A stretch of 64,000 nucleotides of DNA from Alopecurus myosuroides (lineage: Eukaryota > Streptophyta > Magnoliopsida > Poales > Poaceae), in NCBI GenBank assembly GCA_028641055.1, contig CM054062.1:140100682-140164681 (forward strand), read 5' to 3'. This document shows positions 44,813-57,065 of the stretch, piece after piece. A program made the translations under genes and the position numbers. The notes beneath the pieces are model-generated. The model was not told where the DNA came from and did not search any database. It saw only the letters and a list, made by a program, of their open reading frames with translations. Numbering within the stretch: position 1 is the stretch's first letter; the number at the start of each line of letters is the position of its first letter.

Positions 44813-44820
44813 CTTCATCG

Positions 44821-45857
44821 TCTCCTTCTTCCTTGGTTATCTCTATAACAGAGCTCTTTAACTATGCTTTTACCTTTGTGATACTCATCGATCTTGAAGT
44901 TATTTATGTTTCTATCACATGTTTGTTTGTCTTTCTTAGCATAGATTGTTGGTGCACATAGGTGAAACTAGTTTGTTTAGGTTTTGTGCTTGATGAATTA
45001 AACGATAGATTTATTCGGTGTTTATTCAAGCCTAAACCATGATTATTTTGAGTGATTTTTACATATATGTCCCAATTCGCATAGTTATCCTCGCTCTTGC
45101 CCCACTTATTTAGTTTTCTTCACATTTTCCCCAACTTTGCTCCATTCGAGTCTCGGAGTGACCAAATGGGGCTAGTCAAACTGGTTGAACATATACTTCG
45201 CTGACTTTTGACGAGTGGGACCTGACGGTGATGAGTCACACGGGGTGGGTAAGATGGAACTTTTGACGAGTGACAGATGGCAGTTCTGAATCACACGGGG
45301 TTTGATAAGATATTTAGTCCCACCTTGCTAGTTGACATCATGTTTGAGAAGGTAATAAACCCGAATGTTAAGTATAGATTAGCTCCAATAACTGAAATGT
45401 CATATTGGTCCGATGGTCAAGATGGCATTTCACTTCTTGGTTAATTTTTTTATATATATTTGGGAATTAATTCGACTATTAACATGATTAAATTTTATGT
45501 GACGATTTCTATATTGTTCCTTCATCTGTTTCAACTTATGATAAACGATAATACAGATGATTAGATTTTATAATCATGAACATAATTATATTATTATAAT
45601 AAAGATGATTAGATTTTATAATCATGAACATAATTAGATGATTAAAATAAGTGGTTCCCTTTTTAGTATGTAAAAATATGTGGTTCCGTCGTGTAAATGC
45701 ATGATTATGGACTATTTATAATACTGAAATTTGAAACTTAAATTAAAGTACTTCTTCTTCTTCAATATACAAAAGTTTTTCTTCACAAAAGCTTATATTT
45801 CGTACTAATACTACTAATACTTAATTTGATACTAATACTACTGCTAATAGCATAGTA
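44821..45857. other. AT-rich sequence with a short direct repeat
   Basis: No gene. GATGATTAGATTTTATAATC begins a 33-base unit present at 45556-45588 and 45604-45636 (period 48). CTTCTTCTTC and CTAATACTAC microsatellite-like runs lie at 45750-45860. Confidence 0.6.
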
Positions 45858-46142
45858 CTAATTATTCTTCTGCTTCTTTGTTGGTCGTTCTGTGCTTCCG
45901 TCCCGGTCCCCTTCCTTGTCTTGGGTGGTCATTATGGCCAACGTCCTCCTCACACTCGTCATCCGTATCATGGTCGAACTGCGCCGACCACTCGTCGTCG
46001 TTGTCATGGTCATGGTGGTGCTAGTGTCGGTCCTCCTTCTGCTCCTCCTCCGACGATGAACATGTCGATGACAAGTCGTCATTGTTGGGGTCGATGGAGT
46101 GCTCACTGGAGACTCTGGGTCGAGGTCCAAGCCCGAGCCCAC
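45858..46142 (-). pseudogene. Possible remnant of an acidic ORF
   Basis: On the minus strand one frame reads NNDDLSSTCSSSEEEQKEDR, hits a stop, then continues HHHDHDNDDEW, DTDDECEEDVGHN and a basic end KHRTTNKEAEE before TAA. The acidic composition and clean end suggest a decayed protein C-terminus, perhaps from a transposon. An overlapping longer open frame is rich in Thr and Arg and less protein-like. Weakly supported. Confidence 0.25.
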
Positions 46143-46935
46143 TATTGGCTCGTACTAGGGGTGGTAGTCCTTCCTGTCTTTGTCACTAGCATTGTTGCTA
46201 GGGAACTCGGGTTGGCTGTACCACTCGTCCACGGTTGTTGGAATTTTTTGTGGGGGGAAATGGGAATGAGATTTGGAGAACATGGAGTTTAAAATAAATG
46301 GAGTTTTCATGTTCTTAGGAACTCACCGGGTTATTCTCTATGAAAGAGATGAGATTGATGTCGCATTAAAACCGCACACGGGAGAAGAAGAGACGGCTGA
46401 TTGCAATTAAATCACCTAGTTCTTTCCCAAAACTTGTGTTTTGACAAGACTTGATACAAACTTCTTATCGGTGATGATGTCAAATGTGTCCTCCGAGTTC
46501 ACTTAAGATGAGAAGATAGTTACTGCGATATTGGCTGTGTCAACAGACATATCACATCCATCTTTTACGCGTGGTGTACATATGTTACATGCGTTGACGG
46601 TTTGGCCAGCGTACCGCATAGGTGCATTCGTGTCATGGCACAAACATAGATATCTAACAATAATCTTGTATGCAAACTGTCGTGAGAATTTGCGTTACCA
46701 TGCCCCAGATAGTATCATGCACAGGTGCATTCGTGGCATGGCACAGACATGGTATATGGGCTATTTTTCAAACATATTTGTGCTATAGATGTGCACCGCA
46801 TGTGATCGTTCATAGAAAATTTGTGCATTTTTTGGACTTTTTGGGCCATCACTCACTAGCCAATGAGGTCGCATAATGAGCCTACTTGTCGACGTATCGG
46901 CAAAGTAGACACGTATGCCATGTCCCGAATTAGAA
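46143..46935. other. Unassigned sequence with imperfect internal repeats
   Basis: GGTGCATTCGTGTCATGGCACA (46621) recurs as GGTGCATTCGTGGCATGGCACA (46724), roughly 100 bases apart. This suggests a degenerate tandem or subterminal repeat of an unidentified element. Confidence 0.4.
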
Positions 46936-47362
46936 TGTGGGGGCTAATGTAGGAGTAATTTGCTATTGGCGGGTTGCACAAGGTTACCCAGGTTCGGGCG
47001 TGCCAATGGCAGCAGTGCCCTACATCATGCAAATTCACTGTTAGGGAAAAGCCTCGTATAGGGTTACAATGTGTGTCTCTTCTATTATAGATCTCAACCT
47101 TTAGGGTTCCTCCCATCCGGATTTAGATAGACAGCCGAACCGGGCCTACAAGAACGAATCCTAGCCATACACTAAACCGACCTAAGTATGGACGGAGGAG
47201 GTGTCTGGCTTCTACTCCAAGCGGAGTCCGTCTAGACCTCCATCTTCTAAGCCGGCTGTACCCTCTTGTGCTGAGGTTTCCTGCCTTGTAACTGCGTGGG
47301 CCACCCTGGAATTCCGGCTTTAGGGCCATGGAAGATGGTATCCTATCCGGCATAACCCCCTA
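46936..47362 (-). repeat. LTR-like segment, left copy
   Basis: It shares with 59391-59837 the words GATGGTATCCTATC(C/T)GGCATAACCCC, CCTCCATCTTCT, CTTAGGGTT(C/T)(C/T)TCC-like and CGGGGGCTA-like, in the same order. Boundaries are approximate. Confidence 0.45.
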
Positions 47363-48179
47363 CGGTAGAACCTAGAGAGTTTTGAGTTCTCTAGTTGATG
47401 TCTTCTGATCTTCGTCTAATTAAGGCCTGTAGAGGTTCAATCTTTCCATCTAGAGGAATAATTTCACTCTTGTCATCTTTAGTTAAGGTGGTGGCAATTC
47501 CCGCCCTTAAGACGGAAATGTCAGAGTCTGTCTCTTTGAAGGAATCTTTACTTGGTCAACATGAGGTGACTGCTTGTCAGCTTTGTCAGCAATTTGTCTG
47601 TATCGACAGTTTGAATGCCACATGAAATCTGAAGGAAACCAGCTCAATGCATTTTCACATGCAATAATCGAGGCGTCTTGGTAGCATCACACATTCTCCA
47701 CTGTTTCTACGCGTCATGTGGCATTCATCCAGAGTATCCCCAACAGGCGGCACAAATCGCCATGGGCAACATTAAACTTGATACTCCCATGTTTTTCACT
47801 CCATACTCGCCCATTCCATAGTCATCGCGCTTGCTCCTCTCCTAGATCTCATCGAGAACCTTGAGCGTAACTCCGGCAAGAAACGCACACCGCACGGATC
47901 CACCACTATCCACTCCCATGGTTTCCACGAGAACATCGGTGGAGACGTTTGCGAGCGGGGACTCCGCGGCGACAAGAAGTCCTTGCCTCACTGCCACCAC
48001 TCCATCTCCAACGGCTGAGGTGGTTCTTGGCTAGGAAATCTCCGCGGCAACCGTCACCACCCATGATTTCCCAACTGCAGCGGCAACAAGCGCCACTCCT
48101 TCTACACAGAAAACCCAGAGGGCATGAATGTGCCCCGACACTTCCGAGGTGGCTAACTCTATCCAATCCAACGAGGAGG
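47363..48179. other. Unassigned interior of the decayed gypsy element
   Basis: A short plus-strand stretch from ATG 47919 reads Thr/Ser/Ala-rich codons with two stops (VSTRTSVETFASGDSAATRS). This may be a leftover of another TE ORF. Nothing is recognised. Confidence 0.3.
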
Positions 48180-48433
48180 CAGAGGCTATGTCCATAATCT
48201 CTTGCATGAATTTCCCTTAGTATCTTATGTCCTTCTTCTAGGGAGAGACACCTCTGGAAGATTCCTATGACATTTTTCTGGTATAACTTGCCATTGATTA
48301 CTGCATATGCTTTCGACTTTCTCATCACTTGCCTTGCCACAACGTCTGATTCTGGTAATTGTCCAGTGGTTAGAAAATTCAAGTACGTCTCCATCCATTC
48401 AGTTATTACCCTCAAGAATGCCACTACGGCCAA
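48180..48433 (-). pseudogene. Gypsy pol remnant: RNase H-integrase linker
   Basis: About 85 codons on minus read MAVVAFLRVITEWMETYLNF, LTTGQLPESDVVARQV, INGKLYQKNVIG, RCLSLEEGHKILREIHARD and YGH. This is the segment before and at the start of the integrase His/Cys finger in gypsy elements of the type whose pol has an LP..  ..AR....RA..Y...G.LY pattern. After YGH the similarity ends, so the rest of the integrase is deleted. Confidence 0.65.
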
Positions 48434-50190
48434 TGCCGAATCAGAAGGGCTATATCATCTTCTGTTGGTGGTTTCATTGTTGGTGAGTGAAGTTCATACA
48501 AAAGACATTTGGAGAAACATGTTTGCGATGTGAGACGATTCGCGATGGTGAACATGTGGCTTCATTGAGCAAGCCGTTAATCCAAGTTCAGGGTCGGCCT
48601 AGCAGCATAAGCGGGAGAAATTGCACTGCTTCTAGGGTTGTGCCACCATTGATTTGAACACAGTGTGATAATCTGCTAGCCACAAGTTTGGCGCGGTGGA
48701 TCCTTCATATTTGATGTACGTTCCATTGTTCCATTGACTATTGCGAAAGTCAAGGGCAACTCAGTATACCGTATGTTGTCTCCAAAGCATGGTGGTCCCA
48801 TGTATGTTGCATCTTATGCCGCCTTAATCGCGGTTAAGTGCGTGAGGGCGTCTGAGTTTACCATGTGTGATCTCGCGAGATGCTTCAAGTCGCGACTCGT
48901 TGTTGTGTCTGTTGTTCCCGGCTCCGAGTGATCGCGGTGGTGTCCTAGCTCTTGGTACGCGGCGGTGTGTGGGATCTATGGCGGCTACGCGGCGACACAT
49001 ATTTGTCGTTATCCGTGTTGGCTGCTTGGGGGTGGTGTATAATGCCGGCTTTCGCCCTCGCGGGGCGGTGGCATTTTATGCTTGTCCTCCTTCTTGGCTT
49101 TTCCCATAACCCTCGTGGTGCCTGTCGTCTTTGCGGGATTCTTTGCGCTCCATTCGGTGATGGACTGCAGTTGCAGTTCCCTCCAGGTGGCGATCGACGT
49201 TGGTTTTGTGACGGGAGGGGGGGGGGTCCGTCTTTGTCGAAACTGGAACCAGTTCCCGAAACGGTGTCATGATCCATCACATTTTTATTCGGGTCCTTCG
49301 CGTTGCTTTTGCTGTTACGAGCGCTAGAGTTGCCCGGCTCGTCCAGCGGACCGACGCCTCGTGCGACTATATGACAAACCTTTGAATCTTCCACCAACTT
49401 TCCGGACGCTTCGGTTACATCATGTTGCCTTAGTGCATTTGTTATTAGGTTATCGGCATGATGGAGCTTTTTGTCCGGCGTATAGTTATCACTTTTCAGG
49501 ACAGAGAGGGCAGCCCGTTGTATTTGTGACCGGCATCCCATACACATGTTGGCCTTTTGAGTTCCTATGGCTGGTAAGAGATATCCAATCGACAGAACTG
49601 ATTCTCTTCAGAGCAAGATCTTTTTCTTCGTCAACTTCCTCCATCTCGGCAAGTCAGCGTTGGGTTTTCTTGTTCTTCAACAAGATTTTCTCAGTGAGGT
49701 GCTTGTATTTGTCTGCATTATCCGCTGCCTCTTTTAGATTATCTCTTATTCTTGCCAGGTTTGCCGATTGGTTAATGATGTCCTTGCTTCTTGCTTCTAG
49801 CATCGCATCACTTTTGTTTCTTGCGACTGTTCTTGTCAGCAACACTATTTCATCTTCATCATCCAAGACGTCTACTAGATTCCTGATGCCATTTTCTCTT
49901 TGCAGCCTTCTGCTACAATCGCCTTTCTTGAAGTTCCGGGGTAGCTCAACCCTTTATTTTTGGCAGCTGCTTTGGCCGCTTTATTCTCGGTCGTATTTTC
50001 AACGACGGATTCTTTGGCGCCCTTCTTAGATGATTTTTTTTATCGGCAACCCTTTTATCGGCCACCACCTTCTCCACGACGGTTGCTTCATTGGAAACTT
50101 CTGTGACCTGATTGACAGATGGTGGAGGAGGTTTTTCATATTCCTCATACTCCTCCTTATTCTCGCCTAGCAGAGAGGCAGAAGGTGCGG
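48434..50190 (-). pseudogene. Degenerate gag-region ORFs of the gypsy element
   Basis: Minus-strand pieces include 49547-48945 (Lys/Arg/Pro-rich, SPPGGNCNCSPSPNGAQRIP), 49866-49654 (helical, DEDEIVLLTRTVARNKSD and NLARIRDNLKEAADNADKYK), and 50190-49946 (EENKEEYEEYEKPPPP-like acidic to Lys-rich, TEVSNEATVVEKVVADKR). The last joins in frame to 58727-58860 across the copia insertion. They look like coiled-coil and low-complexity parts of a long gag-upstream region. No knuckle or capsid motif is intact. Confidence 0.4.
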
Positions 50191-50195
50191 TCATT

Positions 50196-51851
50196 TGTAG
50201 GGGAACGTAGCATAGAAAACAAAAATTTTCCTACACGCGATAAACCCAAATGGCCAAGATCTAATCTATGAGATGAAAGGCAACGGGGAGAAAGAGAGTC
50301 TTGAGATAACATACCCTCGAAGACTCAAAGTGGTACGAGAAAAGATCTCGTGGTTGGCGTAGTCGTTCTCACGCCGATCCCGAGCGAGAAGAAGAGCACC
50401 GCAATCCGGCGGCACCTCCGTAATCGGTCACACGTTCAGCTCGATGAAGACTTCCGTTCCCTCGTTCCAGCGGGTTGCGGAAGTGGAAGATCCCTCCGGA
50501 ATTCCAGCAGCACGACGGCGTGGTGGTGGTGAAGAATCCCACGGTCAGGGCTTCGCCAAGCCGGAGACCATGGAATGGAGCAGCGGATGGAAGGGAAAAT
50601 GTGTGAGCAAGTGTGTGTGGAAGAGAGAGCCCTCACCCTCCTTTTATAGGGGAGGGGGAGGCAGCCCAAGGGGGGGTGCGGCCAGCCATGGGTGCCCCCA
50701 CCCCTTCCTCTCTTCATGTGAGTGGAAGCTCCACTCAAACCCACTCAAATTTCCCTTAATTTCCCACTTGGAAAATCCAAAGGTTTTTCTTTAATAAATA
50801 AATAAAACATTTTTATTTCTTTATTTATATTTGTTAATTCCATTAACAAACATTTGCATGCAGCACCTCGAACCATTTGTTAATTCTATTAACAACCGTT
50901 CGACGAAAAACCCCTTGAACTATTTCAATTTTCCCCGAAACTATTCCGGAGCTGCCCAAAATATTCTTCGGTATTCCGTATCTTCTCTAAACGCTTCATC
51001 GAACCTTAAGTGTGTCTCCCTACGGTTCGTGAATATTATAGACATGATCGAGACTCCTCTCCGATCAATAATCAACAGCGGGGTCTGGAAAACCGTGATG
51101 ACTCCTATATATTCAACGATGACTCTCGTGATCGTGTGAACCTTTCAACGTCGTAACGATTTCCCTTTGTCTCGCGATATATTACTTGTCCGAGATCCGA
51201 TCATCGGTATCCACTATACTTTGTTCGATCTCGTTATCCGACAAGTACTCTTTTATCGTTCCCGTGATATAACATCCTAGTGATCAAATCACTTGCTTGC
51301 AAGCGGTGTTGATGTGATATCACCGAGAGGGCCCTGAGTATATCTATCCGTCATATTGGATGGACAAATCCCATTCTCGATCCATGAGCTTCAACCAATA
51401 CTTTCCGAATATCCAATGCCACCTTTATAGTCACCCTTTTACGGTGTGATGTTTGATGTCATCAAAGTATTCTTTCGGTATTAGTGATTAACATGATCTC
51501 ATGGTCTAAGGAATAATGTTACTCCGAATGTAAGACATAACAACAAAACTAAATGACTTGATCGTATTGTTATACTTAGTTTAGGGTTTAAGTTCATCAT
51601 GTCATTCTCCTAATGACATGACCCCGTTATCAACAACATCCAATGTTCATGATCAGGAAACCTTGATCATCTGTTTAATCAACGGGCTAGTTAAAAGAGA
51701 GGCTTCACTAGGAACGTTGGTTTGTTTATTAATCACACATGTATCAACGTTTCCGGTTAATACAATTCTAGCATGAGAAATAAACATCTATCACAAACAA
51801 GGAATAACATAATAAACACTTTATTATTGCCTCTCGGGCATATTCCCTTCA
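50196..51851 (-). repeat. 3' LTR of the young copia element
   Basis: On minus it runs from TGAAGGGAATATGCCC at 51851 to GTTCCCCTACA at 50196. Overlapping open frames of up to 116 codons occur identically in both LTRs and are not considered genes. Confidence 0.92.
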
Positions 51852-51862
51852 GTCTCCCACTT
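51852..51862 (-). promoter_or_regulatory. Polypurine tract of the young copia element
   Basis: On minus, AAGTGGGAGAC lies directly before the 3' LTR start TGAAGGG. Confidence 0.75.
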
Positions 51863-51884
51863 GCACTAGGGGCAATAATCTATA

Positions 51885-54800
51885 TTACATAGTGATGAAT
51901 CTAACACCCATGGAGTTCTGGTGTTGATCATGTTTTGTCCTTGAGAGAGTTTTAGTCAACGGATCTGCCACATTCAGATCCGTATGTACTTTGCAAATCT
52001 TCACATCACCATCTGCGACATGCTCACGGATGGAGTGAAAACGACGCTTGATATGCTTGGAATTCTTGTGAGACCTTGGTTCCTTAGCATTGGCTATGGC
52101 ACCATTGTTGTCACAATAGACAACCATTGGATCCAACGCACTTGGAACCACGCCTAGTTCGGATATGAACTCCTTCATCCAAACTGCTTCCTGTGTTGCC
52201 TCCGAGGCAGCAACATATTCCGCTTCTGTTGATGATCCCGCCACCACGGATTGCTTGGAACTCCTCCAGCTTACAGCTCCTCCATTCATAATAAATACGT
52301 ACCCGGACTGAGACTTAGAGTCATCCGGATCAGTGTCGAAGCTAGCATCGACGTAACATCTTGCGACGAGCTCTTCTTCACCGCCATATACGAGAAACAT
52401 GTCCTTAGTTCTTCTTAAGTACTTTAGGATATTCTTGACCGCAGTCCAGTGTTCCAAACCTGGATTGGATTGGTACCTACTAGTCAAACTAATAGCATGT
52501 GCCACATCCGGTCTTGTACATAGCATAGCATACATGATAGAACCTATGGCTGAAGCATAGGGAGTCTTATCCATCTTTTCTCTATCTTCTGCTGTAGCTG
52601 GACATTGAGTCTTACTCAACGTCTTGCCTTGCAACATAGGTAGGAACCCTTTCCTACTATCTTCCATTCTGAACTTCTTCAAAATCTTGTCAAGGTATGT
52701 ACTTTGCGAAAGTCCAATTAAGCGTCTTGATCTATCCCTGTAGATTTTGATGCCCAATATATAAGCTGCTTCACCGAGGTCTTTCATTGAAAAACTATTG
52801 TTCAAATAACCTTTTACGCTTTCTAAAAGTTCTATATCATTTCCAATCAACAATATGTCATCCACATATAGTACCAGAAATGCTACAGAGCTCCCACTCA
52901 CTTTCTTGTAAATACAAGCTTCTCCGTATGTTTGGACAAATCCAAAACCTTTGATCACCTTATCAAAACGGAGGTTCCAACTTCGGGATGCTTGCTTCAG
53001 TCCATAAATGGAACGTTGAAGCTTACACACCTTGTCAGCATCCTTAGGATCAACAAAACCTTTGGGTTGCATCATATACAACTCTTCCTCAATGTCACCA
53101 TTAAGGAACGCCGTTTTGACATCCATCTGCCATATTTCATAATCGAAAAATGCAGCAACTGCTAACATAATCCTAACTGACTTAAGCATCGCTACTGGTG
53201 AGAAAGTCTCATCATAGTCAACTCCTTGAATTTGTCGGAAACCTTTTGCGACAAGTCGAGCTTTATAGACGGTCACATTACCATCAGCATCAGTTTTCTT
53301 TTTAAAGATCCATTTGTTCTCAACGGCCTTGCGGTCATTGGGTAAATCCACCAAAGTCCAAACTTGGTTTTCGTACATGGATCCTATTTCGGATTTCATG
53401 GCTTCAAGCCATTTGTTGGAATCTGGGCTCATCATCGCTTCCTCATATGTCGCAGGGTCATCACCTCCATCTACCATGAAGTTTAGTACGGGATCTCCGT
53501 ATAGTTCAGGAGCTGCACGCTCCCTAGTTGACCTGCGAGGTGCGGTAGTTTCCTCTATTGGAGTTTCATGATCTTGATCATTAACTCTCTCTTCATCTGA
53601 CGGGGTCGGCCCCGGAACAACTTCCGGTGCTGCGCTACTCGCCATTCCAAGAAGAGAAGGTTCAATAACCTCGTCGAGTTCTACCTTCCTACTATTCACA
53701 CCTTTCGAGAGAAACTCCTTCTCCAAAAAGGATCCATTCTTGGCAACAAAAATCTTGCCTTCGGATCTGTGATAGAAGGTGTACCCTATTGTTTCTTTAG
53801 GGTATCCTATGAAGACGCATTTTTCCGCTTTGGGTTCGAGTTTATCAGGTTGAAGCTTCTTCACATAAACATCGCATCCCCAAACTTTTAGAAATGACAG
53901 CTTAGGTTTGTTTCCAAACCATAATTCATACGGTGTCGTTTCAACGGATTTAGATGGTGCCCTATTTAAAGTGAATGCAGCGGTCTCTAGTGCATAACCC
54001 CAAAACGACAGTGGCAAATCTGTAAGAGACATCATAGACCGAACCATATCTAATAAAGTACGATTACGACGTTCGGAAACACCATTTCGCTGTGGTGTTC
54101 CGGCAGGTGTGAGTTGTGAAACTATTCCACATTGTTTCATATGCATGCCAAACTCGTAACTTAGATATTCACCTCCACGATCAGATCGTAGAAATTTAAT
54201 CTTTCTGTTACGATGATTTTCAACTTCACACTGAAATTCTTTGAACTTTTCAAACGTTTCAGATTTGTGTTTCATTAAGTAAATATACCCATATCTACTC
54301 AAATCATCTGTGAAAGTGACAAAATAACGATATCCACCGCGCACCGATACACTCATTGGTCCACATACATCAGTATGTATGATTTCCAGTAAGTCTGTCG
54401 CCCGTTCCATCGATCCAGAAAACGGGGTTCTAGTCATCTTGCCCATAAGGCATGGTTCACATGTTTCAAATGATTCATAATCAAGTGATTCTAAGAGTCC
54501 ATCAGAATGGAGCTTCTTCATGCGTTTAACACCAATATGACCTAAGCGGCAATGCCACAAATAAGTAGCAATATCATCATTTAACTTAATTCTTTTGGCA
54601 TTCACATTATGAATATGTGTATCAACATTATCAAGATTCAAAAGAAATAAACCATTCTTCTCAGGTGCATGACCATAAAAGATATTATTCATATAAATCG
54701 AACAACCATTGTTCTCGGACTTAAAGGAATAACCGTCCCGCATTAAGCAAGATCCAGAAACGATATTCATGCTTAATGCGGGCACCAAATAACATTTATT

Positions 54801-55868
54801 TAGGTTTATAACTAATCCCGATGGTAGACGTAGAGGTAGCGTCCCGACGGCGATCACATCAACTCTTGATCCATTGCCGACGCGCATCGTCACCTCATCC
54901 TTTGCTAGTGGTCGCTTGTTCTGCAGCTCCTGTTTCGAGTTACATATGTGAGCAACCGAACCAGTATCAAATACCCAGGTGCTACTGCGAGTACTAGTAA
55001 GGTACACATCAATAACAAGTATATCATATATACCTTTGTTCACTTTGCCGGCCTTCTTATCTGCCAGATACTTGGGGCAATTGCGCTTCCAGTGGCCAGT
55101 ACCCTTGCAATAGAAACACTCAGTCTCAGACTTAGGGCCATGCCTGTTTCTCTTCTCAGCAGTAGCAACAGATTTGCCACCCTTCTTGAAGTTTACCCTT
55201 GGCTTGCCTTTCTTGCCTTTCTTGAAACTAGTGGTCTTATTGATCATCAACACTTGATGTTCTTTCTTGATCTCCACTTCAGCAGTTTTAAGCATCGAGA
55301 GAAGCTCAGGAAGAGATTTCTTCATGCTCTGCATATTATAGTTCATCACGAAGTTCTTGTAACTAGGTGGTAGAGATTGGAGAACACGATGTATCCCTAG
55401 CTCAATGGGAATCGATATTCCCAAGGCTATGAGCTTATCAGCGTACGCAGACATTTTGAGTACGTGCTCACTAACGGAGCTGTTCTCTTCCATCATGCAG
55501 CTAAAGAACTTTTCTGAAGCGTCATAACTCTCAACTGCGGCATGGGTATCGAAAATCATTTTCAATTCTCCCATTGTGGCATAAGCAGTGCTGTTCTCGA
55601 AACGTTTTCGCAGCTCTGGCTCTAATCCATAGAGGATGCCGCAGTGAACTATACTGTGGTCTTCTTGTTGAGTCAGATAAACATTTTTATCCTCATCAGA
55701 AGCATCATCAGCGGGTTGGTCACCTAGAGGTGCATCAAGCACATAGAGCTTCTTGCAAGCGGTGAGGAGAATCCTCAGGTTAAGTGCCCAGTTGGTAAAG
55801 TTGCTACCATTGTTCGCTAATTTCTCTTTCTCCATGAACATATTGAAATTGAAGGTAGGTGGTGCCAT
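51885..55868 (-). CDS. Intact Ty1/copia Gag-Pol polyprotein, 1327 residues
   Basis: A single uninterrupted frame starts at MAPPTFNFNMF. Domains in order: Gag (about 1-230, UBN2-like); CCHC knuckle CFYCKGTGHWKRNC (251-264); protease with VFDTGS (Asp 301); GAG-pre-integrase and His/Cys finger (HCRLGH ... CEPCLMGK, about 439-475); integrase core with Asp 500 (HTDVCGP), Asp 563 (SDRGGEY) and Glu 599 (NGVSERRN), a D,D-35-E spacing; RT (about 850-1110) with LYVDDILL at 1000-1007; RNase H (YVDASFDTD and SSTEAEYVA, about 1170-1310). All catalytic residues I can place are present. It would be made as one protein in the cytoplasm, cleaved by its protease, and reverse-transcribe and integrate the element. 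Its length is typical of the family. The start codon follows a 1.2-kb leader. Confidence 0.95.
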   Translation of the reverse strand: MAPPTFNFNMFMEKEKLANNGSNFTNWALNLRILLTACKKLYVLDAPLGDQPADDASDEDKNVYLTQQEDHSIVHCGILYGLEPELRKRFENSTAYATMGELKMIFDTHAAVESYDASEKFFSCMMEENSSVSEHVLKMSAYADKLIALGISIPIELGIHRVLQSLPPSYKNFVMNYNMQSMKKSLPELLSMLKTAEVEIKKEHQVLMINKTTSFKKGKKGKPRVNFKKGGKSVATAEKRNRHGPKSETECFYCKGTGHWKRNCPKYLADKKAGKVNKGIYDILVIDVYLTSTRSSTWVFDTGSVAHICNSKQELQNKRPLAKDEVTMRVGNGSRVDVIAVGTLPLRLPSGLVINLNKCYLVPALSMNIVSGSCLMRDGYSFKSENNGCSIYMNNIFYGHAPEKNGLFLLNLDNVDTHIHNVNAKRIKLNDDIATYLWHCRLGHIGVKRMKKLHSDGLLESLDYESFETCEPCLMGKMTRTPFSGSMERATDLLEIIHTDVCGPMSVSVRGGYRYFVTFTDDLSRYGYIYLMKHKSETFEKFKEFQCEVENHRNRKIKFLRSDRGGEYLSYEFGMHMKQCGIVSQLTPAGTPQRNGVSERRNRTLLDMVRSMMSLTDLPLSFWGYALETAAFTLNRAPSKSVETTPYELWFGNKPKLSFLKVWGCDVYVKKLQPDKLEPKAEKCVFIGYPKETIGYTFYHRSEGKIFVAKNGSFLEKEFLSKGVNSRKVELDEVIEPSLLGMASSAAPEVVPGPTPSDEERVNDQDHETPIEETTAPRRSTRERAAPELYGDPVLNFMVDGGDDPATYEEAMMSPDSNKWLEAMKSEIGSMYENQVWTLVDLPNDRKAVENKWIFKKKTDADGNVTVYKARLVAKGFRQIQGVDYDETFSPVAMLKSVRIMLAVAAFFDYEIWQMDVKTAFLNGDIEEELYMMQPKGFVDPKDADKVCKLQRSIYGLKQASRSWNLRFDKVIKGFGFVQTYGEACIYKKVSGSSVAFLVLYVDDILLIGNDIELLESVKGYLNNSFSMKDLGEAAYILGIKIYRDRSRRLIGLSQSTYLDKILKKFRMEDSRKGFLPMLQGKTLSKTQCPATAEDREKMDKTPYASAIGSIMYAMLCTRPDVAHAISLTSRYQSNPGLEHWTAVKNILKYLRRTKDMFLVYGGEEELVARCYVDASFDTDPDDSKSQSGYVFIMNGGAVSWRSSKQSVVAGSSTEAEYVAASEATQEAVWMKEFISELGVVPSALDPMVVYCDNNGAIANAKEPRSHKNSKHIKRRFHSIREHVADGDVKICKVHTDLNVADPLTKTLSRTKHDQHQNSMGVRFITM

Positions 55869-57051
55869 GATCTACAACATATTTGCAAAGACTATTTAGA
55901 CTATGTTTATGATAAATTAAGTTCAAGTTAATTCTAAAATTATCCCATGAACTCCCACTCAAAAACAACATCCCTCTTAGTTGTCTTTAGTGATTACACG
56001 AACCAAATTCACTACACCGAAACCGATCATCACGTGAGACGGTGTAGTTGCAAAGGCGAACATCAACATGTTCATCATATCATTCATATGACTCATGCTT
56101 TACCTTTCGGTTACGTGTTCCGAGGCCATGTCTGTACATGCTAGGCTCGCCAAGTAGAACCATTGTATTGCATGTGTTTCAAGGCCATGTCTGTACATGC
56201 TAGGCTTGAAAACACCCGTTGTATGCGAACGTTGAGTCTATCACACCCGATCATCACGTGGTGTCTCGAAACGACGAACTTTCTTAACGGTGCATACTTA
56301 AGGAAGAACACATTATTATCTTGATATTAAGTGAGAGGGATCATCTTATAATGCTACCGTCGCGATCTAAGCAAAATAAGATGCATAAAAGGATAAACAT
56401 CACATGCATGGATAATGTGATATGATATGGTCCTTCTTGCACTTGATCTCCATCTTGTGCATCATGGTATGATCTCCATCATCCTACCGGCGTGGCACCA
56501 AGGTCCGTGGCACCTCCATCTTGATTGTCCATTACAACATATCACATGGATATGACATACAGCACGCAGGCCATAAAATAAGACAACCATATGGCTCCAG
56601 CCGGTATGTCAATAATTTACAAAAGATATCATCTCATACATAACGTTTGTAACATTGACCATATCACATCACATGCCCTGCAAAAACAAGTTAGACGCCT
56701 CTAATTTATTTTTGCATATTTTACGTGGCTTTGGGCTTACGAGGATAGAACCGTTCATATCTACGTACAAAAAAACCACAACGTTGATAAAATATATTTT
56801 TGAACAACCCTTTGTAGATTAGATCTTAACTATAGTAGGAGAAACCGACACCCGCAAGCCACTTATGCAATTCAAGTTGCATGTCAGTTGTGGAACAAGT
56901 CTCATGTACGTGGACATGTAAAGTTAGTCCGGGCCGCTTCATCCTACTATGCCACTAAGATCATAAAATACTCAAAGAGACAAAAACATGATCATCAACG
57001 CCCACATACTCCTATGTGTTCTACCCGTACAATTCATCTACGCATAGATCC
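55869..57051 (-). other. Untranslated leader of the young copia element
   Basis: About 1.18 kb lies between primer site and ATG, with no long ORF. GCCATGTCTGTACATGCTAGGC occurs at 56126 and again at 56186, a short direct repeat of period 60. The leader probably contains packaging signals, which I cannot locate. Confidence 0.7.
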
Positions 57052-57064
57052 GGCTCTGATACCA
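57052..57064 (-). promoter_or_regulatory. Primer-binding site, initiator Met tRNA
   Basis: On minus, TGGTATCAGAGCC is 13 bases with one spacer base (57065) after the 5' LTR. It is an exact match to the common plant initiator-Met primer site. Confidence 0.92.
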
Positions 57065-57065
57065 C

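Noticed and set aside
50436..50794. Open frames of 102-116 codons on both strands, repeated at 57306-57664
   Set aside because: They lie inside the copia LTR, overlap each other on opposite strands and have no domain. Identity simply reflects LTR identity.
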